64,000 nt of DNA from JAUIAS01 sp030425395 (GCA_043553855.1 CP121336.1:3224001-3288000), one strand, 5' to 3'; shown: positions 36,647 through 45,688, numbered from the stretch's first letter. Notes: generated by a model from the sequence alone, not told the origin. Translations and numbers: made by a program.

Positions 36647-36760
36647 TTCCGGCCACCATGACGCGCACGGCCACGGCCATTGGGGCAATGCACCTGTGGA
36701 CAGTGCCCCCTGTGGGAGGTATTTCACAGCCAACGTATTCCCAGCCCGAAGGCCAGACCC

Positions 36761-39427
36761 ATGCCCACGCTGAACGAAATCCGGTCCACGTTTCTGAACT
36801 ACTTTGCCCGACAGGAGCATCAGATCGTAGACAGCTCGCCGCTTGTGCCGCGTAACGATCCCACCTTGATGTTCACCAACTCAGGCATGGTGCAGTTCAA
36901 GAACCTCTTTACCGGGCTTGAACACCGCGATTACGCCCGTGCGACCACCTCGCAGAAATGCGTACGCGCCGGCGGCAAGCACAACGATCTCGACAACGTC
37001 GGCTATACTGCACGCCATCATACGTTCTTTGAGATGCTGGGAAATTTCAGCTTTGGCGATTACTTCAAGGATGAGGCGATCGCCTTTGCCTGGGAACTGA
37101 TCACGAAGGATTTCGGCATTCCCAAGGACAAGCTGTATACCACCGTCTATCATACCGACGACGAAGCCTTTGAAATCTGGAAGAAAGTTGGCGTTCCCGA
37201 AAGCCGGATCATTCGGATCGCGACCTCGGACAATTTCTGGCAAATGGGCCCCACCGGCCCCTGCGGCCCCTGCACCGAGATTTTCTATGACCATGGCGAA
37301 CACATCTGGGGTGGCCCTCCGGGCAGCCCCGAGGAAGACGGCGACCGGTTCATCGAGATATGGAACATCGTCTTCATGCAGAACGAACAGTTCGAAGATG
37401 GCTCCATGCGCGCGCTTGATATGCAATCCATCGACACCGGCATGGGTCTGGAACGCATTGGCGCATTGCTTCAGGGCAGCCATGACAACTATGACACGGA
37501 TCTCTTCCGCGCGCTGATCGAGGCGTCTGCCAACCTGACCAGCGTCGATCCTTACGGCGATGGAAACGTGCACCACCGCGTCATCGCCGATCACCTGCGC
37601 TCGACGTCGTTCCTGATTGCTGATGGGGTGATGCCATCCAACGACGGGCGCGGTTATGTGCTGCGCCGGATTATGCGCCGCGCCATGCGTCACGCGCATC
37701 TCTTGGGCGCGCGCGATCCGCTCATGCATCGCCTTGTGCCGTCCCTTGTTGCGCAAATGGGTCAGGCCTATCCCGAGCTGAGCCGCGCCCAATCCCTGAT
37801 CGAAGAGACCCTGCGCCTTGAGGAAACCCGCTTCAAGCAGACGCTGGACCGTGGTCTTAAACTTCTGGACGATGAATTGGCGAACCTCCCCGAGGAAGCC
37901 AACCTGCCGGGTGCGGCGGCCTTCAAACTGTATGACACCTACGGATTTCCGCTGGATCTGACGCAGGACGCGCTGCGCGAAAAGGGCCGCGCGGTGGACA
38001 CCGACGGCTTCGATGCGGCCATGGCCGAACAAAAGGCCAAGGCCCGCGCCGCGTGGTCAGGATCGGGTGAGGCAGCGGATGCCACAGTCTGGTTCGACGT
38101 AGCCGATAAATCGGGGACCACGGATTTCCTTGGCTATGACACCGAAGCGGCCGAGGGTCAGATCACGGCCCTGGTTCGCGATGGTACCCTGACCAACAGC
38201 GCAGGGCCCGGTGAGACGGTCCAGATCGCGCTGAACCAGACACCGTTCTACTCCGAATCCGGCGGTCAGGTGGGCGACACAGGCGAAATTCGCACCGACG
38301 GTGCCGTGGTGCGCGTAACGGACACCCGCAAGGCTGCCGGCGTTTTCATTCATTTCGGCACGGTCGAATCGGGCACCATCGCCACCGGTGATGCGGCGCA
38401 GCTGATCGTCGATCACGCGCGACGCACGGCCATCCGCGCCAACCATTCGGCCACGCATTTGTTGCATGAGGCCCTCCGCGCAGCACTTGGCGATCACGTG
38501 GCTCAGCGCGGATCGCTGAATGCCGAGGATCGCCTGCGGTTCGATTTCAGCCACGGCAAGGCGTTGACCGAACAGGAATTGCGCGGGGTCGAGGCGGAAG
38601 TAAACGCATATGTGCGTCAGAATGCGCCGGTGGAAACCCGGATCATGACGCCGGATGACGCGCGCGCGCTTGGGGCGCAGGCGCTGTTTGGCGAAAAATA
38701 TGGTGACGAGGTTCGCGTGGTGTCCATGGGCACTCAGACCGGATCGGGCAAGGGCCGCGACGGTGAGACTTATTCGCTGGAATTGTGCGGCGGCACCCAC
38801 GTGCGGCGCACCGGTGACATCGGGGCCTTTGCCATTGTTCAGGACGCGGCCTCGGCCTCGGGGGTGCGCCGGATTGAGGCGCTCACCGGTCAACCGGCGC
38901 TGGATTGGCTCGAAGAGCAGGCGGCCGCCTATAACTGGATGCGCACCCAGCTCAAGGCGCAGGGGGTTGAAGACGCCAAGGCCAAGCAGGCCGAATTGAT
39001 CTCTCGCACCCGCGCGCTTGAGAACGAGGTCGCCCAGTTGCGCCGCGAACTGGCCATGGCCGGTGGCGGCGGTGCCTCCGGTCCCGAGGTGCGCGAAATC
39101 GGCGGTGTCAAGTTGATCGCGCAGGTGCTCTCCGGTGTCACGGGCAAGGATCTCCCGGCGCTGATCGACGAACACAAGGCGCGGCTTGGGTCCGGTGCGG
39201 TTCTTCTGATCGCCGACACTGGCGGCAAGGCCGCCGTAGCTGCGGGCGTGACCGAAGACATGACCGGAACCGTGTCAGCGGTGGATATCGTGCGCGCGGC
39301 CGTCGTCGAACTGGGCGGCAAAGGCGGCGGTGGCCGTCCCGACATGGCACAGGGCGGCGGAGCCGATGCAACCCGTGCCGATGCCGCAATTGCCGCCGTG
39401 GAAACTCTGTTGAAAGGAACCGCCTGA
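36761..39427 (+). CDS. alaS: Alanyl-tRNA synthetase
   Basis: Charges tRNA-Ala. The 888 residues include the N-terminal catalytic part (MPTLNEIRSTFLNYFARQEHQIVDSSPLVPRNDPTLMFTNSGM), the editing domain with the zinc ligands HSATHLLHEAL near 565 and CGGTH near 676, and the C-terminal DHHA1-like domain ending GGRPDMAQGGG. ATG 36761 is the standard start; the frame is open upstream to 36680 but with no ribosome site. The stop codon overlaps the start of the following DUF1330 gene by one base. Confidence 0.97.
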   Translation: MPTLNEIRSTFLNYFARQEHQIVDSSPLVPRNDPTLMFTNSGMVQFKNLFTGLEHRDYARATTSQKCVRAGGKHNDLDNVGYTARHHTFFEMLGNFSFGDYFKDEAIAFAWELITKDFGIPKDKLYTTVYHTDDEAFEIWKKVGVPESRIIRIATSDNFWQMGPTGPCGPCTEIFYDHGEHIWGGPPGSPEEDGDRFIEIWNIVFMQNEQFEDGSMRALDMQSIDTGMGLERIGALLQGSHDNYDTDLFRALIEASANLTSVDPYGDGNVHHRVIADHLRSTSFLIADGVMPSNDGRGYVLRRIMRRAMRHAHLLGARDPLMHRLVPSLVAQMGQAYPELSRAQSLIEETLRLEETRFKQTLDRGLKLLDDELANLPEEANLPGAAAFKLYDTYGFPLDLTQDALREKGRAVDTDGFDAAMAEQKAKARAAWSGSGEAADATVWFDVADKSGTTDFLGYDTEAAEGQITALVRDGTLTNSAGPGETVQIALNQTPFYSESGGQVGDTGEIRTDGAVVRVTDTRKAAGVFIHFGTVESGTIATGDAAQLIVDHARRTAIRANHSATHLLHEALRAALGDHVAQRGSLNAEDRLRFDFSHGKALTEQELRGVEAEVNAYVRQNAPVETRIMTPDDARALGAQALFGEKYGDEVRVVSMGTQTGSGKGRDGETYSLELCGGTHVRRTGDIGAFAIVQDAASASGVRRIEALTGQPALDWLEEQAAAYNWMRTQLKAQGVEDAKAKQAELISRTRALENEVAQLRRELAMAGGGGASGPEVREIGGVKLIAQVLSGVTGKDLPALIDEHKARLGSGAVLLIADTGGKAAVAAGVTEDMTGTVSAVDIVRAAVVELGGKGGGGRPDMAQGGGADATRADAAIAAVETLLKGTA

Positions 39428-39714
39428 TGCCCGCACTCTGGATCGCGCATGTCACCGTCACCGATGCCGAGGCCTATGCAAAATATGCCGAACTGGCCGG
39501 ACCGGCCATCGCCAAACATGGCGGCCGTTTCATCGCGCGCGGCGGGCGCTTTGTTCAACTCGAAGGCCGCGAACGGCCCCGGAACGTGGTTGCCACCTTT
39601 CCCGATGTCGACAGCGCGGTGGCCTGCTACCATTCCCCCGAATACCAAGAGGCACTCGGCCACGCGCGGGGCGCATCCGAGCGCGAATTGATGGTTGTCG
39701 AAACCACGGAATGA
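39427..39714 (+). CDS. DUF1330 family protein
   Basis: A 95-residue protein coupled to alaS (ATG at 39427 overlaps the alaS TGA). The family pattern is clear: MPALWIAHVTVTDAEAYAKYAELAGPAI, then GRFIARGGRFVQLEGRERPRNVVATFPDVDSAVACYHSPEYQEAL. Function unknown. It is followed by a terminator, so alaS and this gene form a two-gene unit. Confidence 0.88.
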   Translation: MPALWIAHVTVTDAEAYAKYAELAGPAIAKHGGRFIARGGRFVQLEGRERPRNVVATFPDVDSAVACYHSPEYQEALGHARGASERELMVVETTE

Positions 39715-39748
39715 CAAAAGGCGCCCTGTTTCCCACGGCGCCTTTTTC
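39715..39748 (+). terminator. Rho-independent terminator after alaS-DUF1330
   Basis: AAAAGGCGCC (39716-39725) pairs with GGCGCCTTTTT (39737-39747), with an 11-nt loop and a five-T tail, a few bases after the stop codon at 39714. On the minus strand it can also end transcripts of typA. Confidence 0.85.
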
Positions 39749-39792
39749 TCTTGCTTGAAATATCCCGGGGGGTGCGGGGGCTGGCCCCCCGC
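39737..39792 (-). repeat. Dispersed palindromic unit, copy A
   Basis: On the minus strand it reads a G/C-rich hairpin (GGGGGG..CCAG..CCCCCGCAC), then CCCCGGGATATTT, two bases, AGCAAGAGAAAAAGGCG. The same order occurs on the plus strand at 45689-45750. It adjoins the terminator at 39715-39748. Confidence 0.65.
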
Positions 39793-39801
39793 GAATTCCC
39801 G

Positions 39802-41619
39802 TTATGACGCGCGCGCCATCCGCTTGCGTTCGTGGGGGTCAAGGAACCGCTTGCGCAACCGGATTGCGCTGGGGGTGACCTCGACCAGCTCATCGTCGTC
39901 GATATAGGCAATCGCTTCTTCGAGGCTGAACTGGATATGCGGGGTCAGGCGCACGGCTTCGTCGGTTCCCGACGCGCGCACGTTGGTCAGCTTTTTCCCC
40001 TTGAGCGGGTTCACCTCAAGATCGTTTTCACGGCTGTGTTCGCCGATGATCATACCGGTATACACGTTGGCCTGCGGGCCGATGAACATGCGGCCGCGCT
40101 CTTCAAGGTTCCACAGCGCAAAGGCCACCGACTGGCCGTTTTCCATGGAAATCAGAACACCGGCGCGGCGGCCCTGGATCGGGCCCTTGTGCGGGGCCCA
40201 GCCGTGGAACACCCGGTTGAGAACCCCGGTGCCGCGCGTATCGGTCAGGAATTCGCCGTGATAGCCGATCAGCCCCCGCGACGGGACCAAGGCCACGATA
40301 CGCGTCTTGCCAACGCCTGCGGGGCGCATTTCGACCAGTTCACCCTTGCGCGCGCCGGTCAGTTTCTCGATCACCGCGCCGGAGTATTCGTCATCAACAT
40401 CAATGGTCGCTTCTTCGATCGGCTCCATCCGCTGGCCGGCTTCTTCACGCATGATGACCTGCGGGCGCGAGATCGACAACTCGAACCCTTCGCGGCGCAT
40501 GTTTTCGATCAGAACGCCCATCTGCAATTCGCCGCGTCCTGCGACTTCAAAGGCTTCGCCTCCGGGGGTGTCGCTGATCTTGATGGCGACGTTGGATTCG
40601 GCCTCTTTCATCAGGCGGTCGCGGATCACGCGGGACTGGACCTTTTTACCGTCGCGCCCGGCCAGCGGGCTGTCGTTGATGCCAAAGGTCACGGTGATCG
40701 TGGGCGGGTCGATAGGCTGTGCGGGCAGGGCTTCGGTCACTTGCGGAGCGCAGATCGTATCGGCCACGGTGGCCTTGGACATACCCGCCAGCGTTACGAT
40801 ATCGCCCGCTTCGGCCAGATCAATGGGCTGCTGACCCAGTCCGCGAAAGGCCATGATCTTGGTAACGCGGAAGTTCTCGATCAGATTGCCATCACGGCTG
40901 AGCGCCTTGACCGTTTCACCGGCCTTGAGCGTGCCGCTTTCAACCCGGCCTGTCAGGATGCGACCGATAAAGTTGTCCGCGCCCAGTGTTGTCGCCAGCA
41001 TGCTGAACGGTGCATCGCGTTGTTCCACCTGCTTGGGGGCGGGAACGTGATCGACGATCAGGTCGAACAGCGCGGTCAGATCCTTGCGCGGGCCATCCAG
41101 CTCCATATCCGCCCAGCCGGACCGGCCAGAGGCATACATTGCGGGAAAATCCAATTGATCGTCATCGGCACCGAGGTTGGCAAACAGGTCAAAACACTCA
41201 TCCAGCGCGCGATCCGGTTCAGCGTCGGGCTTGTCGACCTTGTTGAGAACAACAATTGGCCGCAGCCCCAGCGCAAGCGCCTTGGACGTCACGAATTTGG
41301 TTTGCGGCATCGGACCTTCGGCGGCATCGACAAGCAGGACAACACCATCCACCATGGACAGGATGCGTTCCACTTCACCGCCGAAATCGGCGTGGCCGGG
41401 GGTGTCGACGATGTTGATCCGCGTGCCGTTCCATTCGACGCTTGTCGCCTTGGCAAGGATCGTGATCCCGCGTTCGCGTTCCAGGTCGTTGCTGTCCATC
41501 GCGCGTTCGGCCACGGCTTGGTTTTCGCGGAAAACGCCCGATTGTTTGAGCAGTTCGTCCACGAGCGTGGTTTTGCCGTGGTCCACGTGTGCAATGATCG
41601 CAATGTTGCGCAGGTCCAT
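39802..41619 (-). CDS. typA: Ribosome-associated GTPase TypA/BipA
   Basis: Translational GTPase of 605 residues acting on ribosome assembly and stress adaptation. It has the G1 loop AHVDHGKTT at 9-17, RERGITILAK, DTPGHADFGGEVER and NKVDKPDA, followed by EF-G-like domains and a C-terminal BipA-specific part (LTPHIQFSLEEAIAYIDDDELVEVTP). ATG 41619 gives the standard MDLRNIAIIAHVDHG start; a longer frame from 41655 is not typical. It is on the opposite strand to alaS and converges with it. Confidence 0.96.
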   Translation of the reverse strand: MDLRNIAIIAHVDHGKTTLVDELLKQSGVFRENQAVAERAMDSNDLERERGITILAKATSVEWNGTRINIVDTPGHADFGGEVERILSMVDGVVLLVDAAEGPMPQTKFVTSKALALGLRPIVVLNKVDKPDAEPDRALDECFDLFANLGADDDQLDFPAMYASGRSGWADMELDGPRKDLTALFDLIVDHVPAPKQVEQRDAPFSMLATTLGADNFIGRILTGRVESGTLKAGETVKALSRDGNLIENFRVTKIMAFRGLGQQPIDLAEAGDIVTLAGMSKATVADTICAPQVTEALPAQPIDPPTITVTFGINDSPLAGRDGKKVQSRVIRDRLMKEAESNVAIKISDTPGGEAFEVAGRGELQMGVLIENMRREGFELSISRPQVIMREEAGQRMEPIEEATIDVDDEYSGAVIEKLTGARKGELVEMRPAGVGKTRIVALVPSRGLIGYHGEFLTDTRGTGVLNRVFHGWAPHKGPIQGRRAGVLISMENGQSVAFALWNLEERGRMFIGPQANVYTGMIIGEHSRENDLEVNPLKGKKLTNVRASGTDEAVRLTPHIQFSLEEAIAYIDDDELVEVTPSAIRLRKRFLDPHERKRMARAS

Positions 41620-41683
41620 AAGAGATGCCTTTTCGGGGGAATTTGACGCGCGCATATCGTGCTGCGCTGCGGAAAGCCAGTGG

Positions 41684-42019
41684 TTAATGAGTCGCGGTGT
41701 TGGAAAACAGCTGGATCACGACGATCCCGGCCAGAATCAGCCCGATCCCGACCACCGCCGCCGCATCCAGCGTCTGGCGGAACACCAGCCAGCCGATAAT
41801 CGCGATCAGCACGATGCCAAGTCCTGACCAGATCGCATACATGATGCCTACCGGCATTGTGCGCAGTGTCAAAGACAAAAGGTAGAACGCCGCACCATAG
41901 GCGGTGATCACCAGAAGTGATGGCCAAAGCCGTGTGAATTGCTGACTCGCCTGAAGCGCCGAGGTTCCGATGGTTTCGGCGATGACCGCAAAGATCAGGT
42001 AAAGATAGTGAACCGGCAT
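41684..42019 (-). CDS. Small multidrug resistance (SMR/EmrE) family transporter
   Basis: A 111-residue four-helix inner-membrane protein. The first helix has YLYLIFAVIAETIGTSAL with the membrane-embedded glutamate (Glu14 position in EmrE) and the last is VVGIGLILAGIVVIQLF; TMPVGIMYAIWSGLGIVLIAIIGW in helix 3 is the family signature. Such proteins exchange protons for quaternary ammonium or guanidinium compounds. It lies 64 bp upstream of typA and 138 bp downstream of icd, on the same strand. Confidence 0.92.
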   Translation of the reverse strand: MPVHYLYLIFAVIAETIGTSALQASQQFTRLWPSLLVITAYGAAFYLLSLTLRTMPVGIMYAIWSGLGIVLIAIIGWLVFRQTLDAAAVVGIGLILAGIVVIQLFSNTATH

Positions 42020-42102
42020 GGCTGTCTCCCGTTGTTGGCTTGCGCTCTATCACAGGGGCAGGGCGGTTGTATCCTTGATTTCTTCCATCACGAAACTGGC
42101 CG

Positions 42103-42131
42103 AATAAGCGCACCGCCAATCGCGGTGCGCC
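42103..42131 (-). terminator. Rho-independent terminator after icd
   Basis: Perfect nine-pair stem GCGCACCGC (42109-42117) / GCGGTGCGC (42123-42131), five-base loop, followed on the minus strand by TTATT. It lies about 30 bp beyond the icd stop. Confidence 0.6.
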
Positions 42132-42157
42132 ACGGGAACAGGCACACGCATGGTATG

Positions 42158-43372
42158 TCAGGCTGCCAACGCCTTTTGCAGGTTCTCATCCACTTTTTCG
42201 AGGAACCCCATCGTGGTCAGCCAGCCTTGATCCGGACCCACGAGAAGCGCGAGATCCTTGGTCATCGACCCAGATTCGACGGTATCGACCACCACTTTTT
42301 CCAGCGTTTCGGCGAAATGGCGCAGGGCGGCGTTATCGTCCAGCTTGGCCCGGTGCTTTAACCCGCCGGTCCAAGCATAGATCGACGCGATCGAGTTCGT
42401 CGACGTGGCTTCGCCCTTTTGGTGCTGGCGATAATGGCGGGTGACGGTGCCGTGGGCGGCTTCGCTTTCCACGATTTTTCCGTCCGGCGTCATCAGGACC
42501 GATGCCATCAACCCAAGCGATCCGAACCCTTGCGCCACGGTATCGGACTGCACATCACCGTCATAGTTCTTGCAGGCCCAAACATAGCCGCCCGACCATT
42601 TCAGCGCAGAGGCGACCATGTCGTCGATCAGGCGGTGTTCATACCAGATGCCGGCGGCGTCGAAGGCGTCCTTGAATTCGGTTTCATAGACGTCCTGAAA
42701 GATGTCCTTGAACCGTCCGTCATAGACCTTGAGGATGGTGTTCTTGGTCGAAAGATAGACTGGCCATCCCATGTTGAGCCCATAGTTCAGCGAAGCGCGC
42801 GCGAAGTCATAGATCGACTTGTCCAGATTATACATCCCCATCACCACCCCTGCATCTGGGGCGTCGAACACATCGCGTTCGATCACGGTGCCGTCGGTGC
42901 CTTCGAATTTCAGGGTGATCTTGCCAGCACCGGGAAAATGGAAATCGGTGGCCCGGTATTGGTCGCCATAGGCGTGGCGCCCCACCACGATGGGTTGGGT
43001 CCAGCCGGGCACAAGGCGCGGCACGTTGCGACAGATGATCGGTTGCCGGAAAATCACGCCGCCCAGAATATTGCGGATGGTGCCGTTGGGGCTGCGCCAC
43101 ATTTGTTTGAGCCCAAATTCCTCGACCCGTGCTTCGTCCGGGGTAATCGTGGCGCATTTTACCGCGACGCCGACCTCTCGCGTTTTTTCGGCGGCATCAA
43201 TGGTGATCTGGTCGTTTGTATCGTCGCGGGCCTCGATGCCCAGATCGTAATACAGCAGATCAAGGTCGAGATGCGGCAGGATCAGCTTTTTCTTGATGAA
43301 ATCCCACATGATGCGGGTCATTTCATCGCCGTCCATTTCGACGATGGGGTTTTCTACCTTGATGCGGCTCAT
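42158..43372 (-). CDS. icd: NADP-dependent isocitrate dehydrogenase
   Basis: Oxidative decarboxylation of isocitrate to 2-oxoglutarate in the TCA cycle. The 404 residues belong to the eukaryotic-like homodimeric type: MSRIKVENPIVEMDGDEMTRIMWDFIKKKLI at the start, SPNGTIRNILGGVIFRQPIIC with the substrate serine near 95, and YDGDVQSDTVAQGFGSLGLMASVL with the catalytic region near 270. Upstream, an inverted repeat at 43439-43456 could be an operator. Confidence 0.96.
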   Translation of the reverse strand: MSRIKVENPIVEMDGDEMTRIMWDFIKKKLILPHLDLDLLYYDLGIEARDDTNDQITIDAAEKTREVGVAVKCATITPDEARVEEFGLKQMWRSPNGTIRNILGGVIFRQPIICRNVPRLVPGWTQPIVVGRHAYGDQYRATDFHFPGAGKITLKFEGTDGTVIERDVFDAPDAGVVMGMYNLDKSIYDFARASLNYGLNMGWPVYLSTKNTILKVYDGRFKDIFQDVYETEFKDAFDAAGIWYEHRLIDDMVASALKWSGGYVWACKNYDGDVQSDTVAQGFGSLGLMASVLMTPDGKIVESEAAHGTVTRHYRQHQKGEATSTNSIASIYAWTGGLKHRAKLDDNAALRHFAETLEKVVVDTVESGSMTKDLALLVGPDQGWLTTMGFLEKVDENLQKALAA

Positions 43373-43438
43373 GTTCGGCCCTCCGGCGCAAGTTGACTGG
43401 CCCCGGGATAGAGCAGAGCGGCGCGGGATGCAAGGTGT

Positions 43439-43456
43439 TGTATACTACGGTATACA
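43439..43456. promoter_or_regulatory. Perfect inverted repeat upstream of icd
   Basis: TGTATAC-TACG-GTATACA, arms of seven bases exactly complementary, 67-84 bp upstream of the icd start. The layout (TNGTATAC core) is typical for GntR-family operators. The gene or regulator it serves is not known; no GntR gene is in the window. Confidence 0.5.
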
Positions 43457-43543
43457 TAAAGGCCGAGCGAAGCAGTCGCCCTGTCCTGTATTGTTTGATC
43501 AGGTTAGTTTAGGAATCGAATGTAAGAGCCTGATGTTAAAGAA

Positions 43544-44128
43544 CTATCCGAACCATTTTTCCAGCTTTGGCCGAAGCCAGCGCCACAAGGACGGCGCGCC
43601 GGCTTCGATCGGCAGGCCGACACGCCGGTCCATCTGTTCCAGCGTAACCGCATAATCGCGCCAGGTGCCGCCGTTGTTGGCGAGGTTGGCAATGGGGGTC
43701 TGGAACCGGTCGATGGCCTTGGCAAAGCGGGCATCCGCTGTCTGGGCGGATTCAAACTCGTCCCAGAGCGCACGGAATTCCACGGCCTGATCCGCGGGCA
43801 GAATTCCGAACAGGCGGTCCGCCGCGGCGATTTCTGCGGCTGCTTGGGCGGCGGCGTCGAATTGCCCGTGGATGGGATTGTCTCCGGCGTCGATCTCCAC
43901 GATGTCGTGGATCAGCAACATACGAAGCACTCGGTCAATCGACACGTCCGGCCCGGCCTGATCGGCCAGCACCAGAGCATATAACATGACGTGCCAGCTA
44001 TGTTCGGCGGAGTTTTCGCGCCGACTGTCGTCGATCAGACGGGATGCCCGCAACACGGACTTGAGACGGTCGGCTTCTTGCAGGAACGCGACCTGTGCGG
44101 TGATCCGTTGATCGTGTTCCGCGTTCAT
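43544..44128 (-). CDS. HD domain hydrolase (YfbR-like)
   Basis: A 194-residue metal-dependent phosphohydrolase. The two-part HD motif is present as ENSAEHSWHVMLYALVLAD and LLIHDIVEIDAGDNP, giving histidines and aspartates for one metal site. YfbR-like enzymes are 5'-nucleotidases acting on deoxynucleoside monophosphates; whether that is the substrate here is not known. ATG 44128 is used since an in-frame ATG at 44179 would lie inside the preceding gene. It follows the 75-residue gene after 10 bp in a three-gene run. Confidence 0.83.
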   Translation of the reverse strand: MNAEHDQRITAQVAFLQEADRLKSVLRASRLIDDSRRENSAEHSWHVMLYALVLADQAGPDVSIDRVLRMLLIHDIVEIDAGDNPIHGQFDAAAQAAAEIAAADRLFGILPADQAVEFRALWDEFESAQTADARFAKAIDRFQTPIANLANNGGTWRDYAVTLEQMDRRVGLPIEAGAPSLWRWLRPKLEKWFG

Positions 44129-44138
44129 CGGTTTGCGA

Positions 44139-44366
44139 TCACCCGGCGGATGCGCGCCGTTCGGCCACGAGCTTTTCAAGATAGGCGCGCGCGGTGCGTT
44201 CCGTCATACGAACCCGCATTTCCGTCAGATACGCCTCTTCCAAGGATTGAGACGAGGCCGAGATGACCCGCGCCACTTCCTGATGCATCTGCCAGTCATC
44301 CAGTTCTGTCATCGCCTTCATCGTGTCGTCGGCAAGTTCCGACGCAAGGCGTTCGAGCGTTCCCAT
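44139..44366 (-). CDS. Small conserved-looking hypothetical protein
   Basis: A 75-residue, mostly helical, charged protein (MGTLERLASELADDTMKAMTELDDWQMHQEVARVIS). I do not recognise a family. It is placed between a hydrolase gene, whose stop overlaps its start by one base, and the HD hydrolase gene 10 bp later, so it is likely translated. No membrane segment or signal peptide is seen. Confidence 0.65.
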   Translation of the reverse strand: MGTLERLASELADDTMKAMTELDDWQMHQEVARVISASSQSLEEAYLTEMRVRMTERTARAYLEKLVAERRASAG

Positions 44367-45019
44367 CAGCGCGAATTCTCAGTCAGGCGGCGTTTGACAT
44401 AATCGGTCACGGTGCCAATCATCGGATCCATGTGAGGATCCTTGAAGAAGTGATCGGCGTCTTCGACCTCATCATGGGTGATGGTGATGCCCTTTTGTTC
44501 GTGCAGCTTGGACACCAGCGTGCGCGTGTCCGCAGGCGGCGCGACACGGTCGGCGGTGCCGTTGATGATCAAACCCGACGAGGGGCAGGGCGCAAGGAAC
44601 GAAAAGTCGTACATATTCGCGGGCGGCGAGACCGAGATAAAGCCGGTGATCTCGGGGCGGCGCATGAGCAACTGCATTCCGATCCACGCCCCAAAGGAAA
44701 ATCCCGCAACCCAGCAATGCTTGGAATTGGTGTTCATGGACTGCAGGTAATCCAGCGCCGATGCGGCATCGCTGAGTTCACCGATGCCCTGATCGTATTC
44801 GCCCTGGCTGCGCCCCACACCACGGAAATTGAACCGCAACACGGTAAAGCCCATGTTGTAGAATGCGTAATGGAGGTTGTAGACGACCTTGTTGTTCATC
44901 GTGCCGCCGAACTGCGGATGCGGGTGCAGCACGATGGCGATGGGGGCGTCTTTTTCCTTTTGGGGGTGATAGCGGCCTTCAAGCCGGCCTTCGGGTCCGG
45001 CAAAAATCACCTCGGGCAT
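44366..45019 (-). CDS. Alpha/beta hydrolase
   Basis: A 217-residue single-domain alpha/beta hydrolase of the dienelactone-hydrolase/YfbB-like type. It has the oxyanion segment HPHPQFGGTMNNKVVYNL near residue 33, the nucleophile elbow GFSFGAWIG near 107, an acid in TADRVAPP near 157 and the histidine in DADHFF near 190. The substrate is unknown. It is the first gene of the run leading to the HD hydrolase and is divergent from iscR. Confidence 0.85.
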   Translation of the reverse strand: MPEVIFAGPEGRLEGRYHPQKEKDAPIAIVLHPHPQFGGTMNNKVVYNLHYAFYNMGFTVLRFNFRGVGRSQGEYDQGIGELSDAASALDYLQSMNTNSKHCWVAGFSFGAWIGMQLLMRRPEITGFISVSPPANMYDFSFLAPCPSSGLIINGTADRVAPPADTRTLVSKLHEQKGITITHDEVEDADHFFKDPHMDPMIGTVTDYVKRRLTENSR

Positions 45020-45058
45020 GTACGATCCTGTCTTGTTCCGGTTCGGGCGCGCAAATTC

Positions 45059-45096
45059 TTGACAGAATTCGTTGGCTTCCTTAGAACCGTTCTAAA
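45059..45096 (+). promoter_or_regulatory. suf operon promoter with Irr-type iron control element
   Basis: A -35 box TTGACA (45059-45064) and a 17-bp spacer bring the -10 hexamer TAGAAC to 45082-45087. The perfect inverted repeat TTAGAA-CCG-TTCTAA (45081-45095) covers this -10. It matches the ICE box of Irr (TTTAGAA-N3-TTCTAAA) described for alphaproteobacterial iron genes, so Irr would repress the operon. The start codon of iscR lies about 110 bp further on. Confidence 0.72.
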
Positions 45097-45202
45097 TGAA
45101 AGCGAAAGCGGTAAATGTCCGCCTGTTGAGGCGACATACGCATTAGGGGCCGAAAGGTCAATGTTTTCGCGCGTCGGGCGCGGCTTGCGAGGGGGAACGG
45201 GC

Positions 45203-45664
45203 ATGAAATTGTCGACCAAGGGCCGCTATGCGATGGTCGCCCTGTGCGATATTGCGATCCAGCCCGGTGACCGGCTTGTCACACTGGGAGAGATCTCGGA
45301 GCGACAGAATATTTCCCTGCCATATCTGGAGCAGCTCTTTGTCAAGCTGCGGCGCGCGGGGCTTGTCGAATCGGTGCGCGGGCCAGGCGGCGGCTATCGT
45401 CTGGCGCGACCCGCGTCCGAGGTACGCGTTGTGGATGTGCTGTCGGCGGTGGACGAAAGCGTGGATGCCATGCAGACGGGCGCAGGCGCGTCAGGCGGGC
45501 TGTCGGGATCGCGCGCGCAATCGCTGACCAATCGCCTGTGGCAGAGCCTGTCGGCGCAGGTCTATGTTTTCCTGCACCAGACGCGGTTGTCGGATGTGGT
45601 GGACAATGCGCTGGCCCCCTGTCCGGCGGTTCCGACGTTGTTTTCGGTGGTTGACGATGGTTGA
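45203..45664 (+). CDS. iscR: Rrf2 family regulator IscR without the Fe-S cysteines
   Basis: Leads the Fe-S assembly operon and should regulate it. Of 153 residues, the N-terminal winged helix (MKLSTKGRYAMVALCDIA, then ISERQNISLPYLEQLFVKLRRAGLVESVRGPGGGYRLARP) is strongly conserved. The loop that in E. coli IscR carries three cysteines reads DESVDAMQTGAGASGGLSG here and has none. Only two cysteines remain in the protein, in ALCDIA and APCPAVP. A similar cysteine-poor IscR is known from Rhodobacter, where it still binds a cluster. GGGGGAACGGGC precedes ATG 45203. An Irr-type box covers its promoter. Confidence 0.9.
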   Translation: MKLSTKGRYAMVALCDIAIQPGDRLVTLGEISERQNISLPYLEQLFVKLRRAGLVESVRGPGGGYRLARPASEVRVVDVLSAVDESVDAMQTGAGASGGLSGSRAQSLTNRLWQSLSAQVYVFLHQTRLSDVVDNALAPCPAVPTLFSVVDDG

Positions 45665-45688
45665 GCGCCGCGCCCTGTGGCTGGTGAC

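Noticed and set aside
39832..41646. Plus-strand open frame of 604 codons antisense to typA
   Set aside because: Mirror of a highly conserved GTPase; the antisense protein is His- and Arg-rich without any family pattern.
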